Shown: one piece after another, positions 30,279 through 30,314 of the stretch | Layout of the letters: every line of letters starts with the position of its first letter | Numbering within the stretch: the first letter of the stretch is position 1 | Assembly (NCBI GenBank): GCA_017405115.1 | Contig: JAFRBA010000146.1 | Location: 1 to 30,314 of the forward strand | Source of the DNA: Kiritimatiellia bacterium | GTDB taxonomy: Bacteria; Verrucomicrobiota; Kiritimatiellia; RFP12; UBA1067 | Direction of reading: 5' to 3' | Length of the DNA: 30,314 bases | The notes under the pieces: model-generated | The model's database searches: none | Told to the model about the DNA's origin: nothing | The model's input: only the letters and a program-made list of their open reading frames with translations | Position numbers and translations under genes: made by a program

Positions 30279-30314
30279 GCCGGGCGAGCACAACCACAAG
30301 CGAAAGGAGAGGGC

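Larger units (their letters stand above)
30050..30314 (+). other. Terminal intergenic region with palindromes, promoter and ribosome binding site for an off-window gene
   Basis: It contains four GGGGACWGTCCCC palindromes, an extended -10 and, at the very end, AAAGGAG (about 30302-30308). This implies a rightward gene starting just past the window. No coding frame inside is convincing. Confidence 0.6.

Noticed and set aside
30106..30297. 63-codon minus-strand ORF at the window end
   Set aside because: It is made largely of translated palindromes (GQSP/GDCP), with no ribosome binding site or family features.

Overview
The window is a 30.3 kb, mostly GC-rich bacterial chromosome segment. It looks like an uncultured Kiritimatiellota/Verrucomicrobiota-type (PVC) bacterium, probably from an anaerobic gut or rumen setting. 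This is inferred from a V-type rather than F-type ATPase, a GH13_8-like ('eukaryotic type') glycogen branching enzyme, and a huge secreted protein built of chitobiase-C-terminal-like, MBG/Ig-like and InlB-like repeats. No rRNA or phylogenetic marker was available to test it.

Layout. 1-8.8 kb holds housekeeping genes: the 3' end of an NAD(P)H-hydrate dehydratase gene; a leftward patatin-like phospholipase gene preceded by a possible 10-codon leader ORF; an uncharacterised C2H2-finger protein whose gene overlaps pheT; a secreted protein of unknown function; a class I/II aminotransferase; and ispE. A leftward tRNA-Gln(UUG) follows. 9-12.9 kb holds a secreted amidase and the V-ATPase D-I-K genes, without A, B or E. 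12.9-18.8 kb is a tightly packed envelope-polysaccharide cassette: a YfhO-like membrane protein, a nucleotide-sugar dehydrogenase, an NAD-dependent epimerase, and a GT2 domain fused to a polytopic membrane domain. 18.9-22.9 kb holds thrC, a glycogen branching enzyme gene and a maltose/galactoside-type O-acetyltransferase gene, convergent with a leftward phosphoglycolate-phosphatase-like gene.

23.7-30.3 kb is an accessory region. It has a VapC-like PIN toxin with a downstream small partner gene, bracketed by two copies of a hairpin-rich repeat of about 160-190 bp. A DUF2971 gene and the giant surface-protein gene follow. The surface-protein gene is frameshifted by a perfect 52-bp tandem duplication. 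The window ends in an intergenic stretch with four copies of a GGGGACWGTCCCC palindrome, then a promoter and a ribosome binding site for a gene starting just outside.

Regulation. Ten sites have an extended -10 (TGnTATAAT or a close variant), most with no recognisable -35. At five of them the predicted transcription start falls 0-4 nt from the start codon, which suggests leaderless mRNAs. The most unusual signal is the paired structured repeat. Its two copies keep the same hairpin order; one hairpin differs completely in sequence, and single-base differences in the other stems remain paired through G-U only if the RNA is read from the + strand. One of its hairpin modules also occurs alone, antisense, inside the surface-protein gene.
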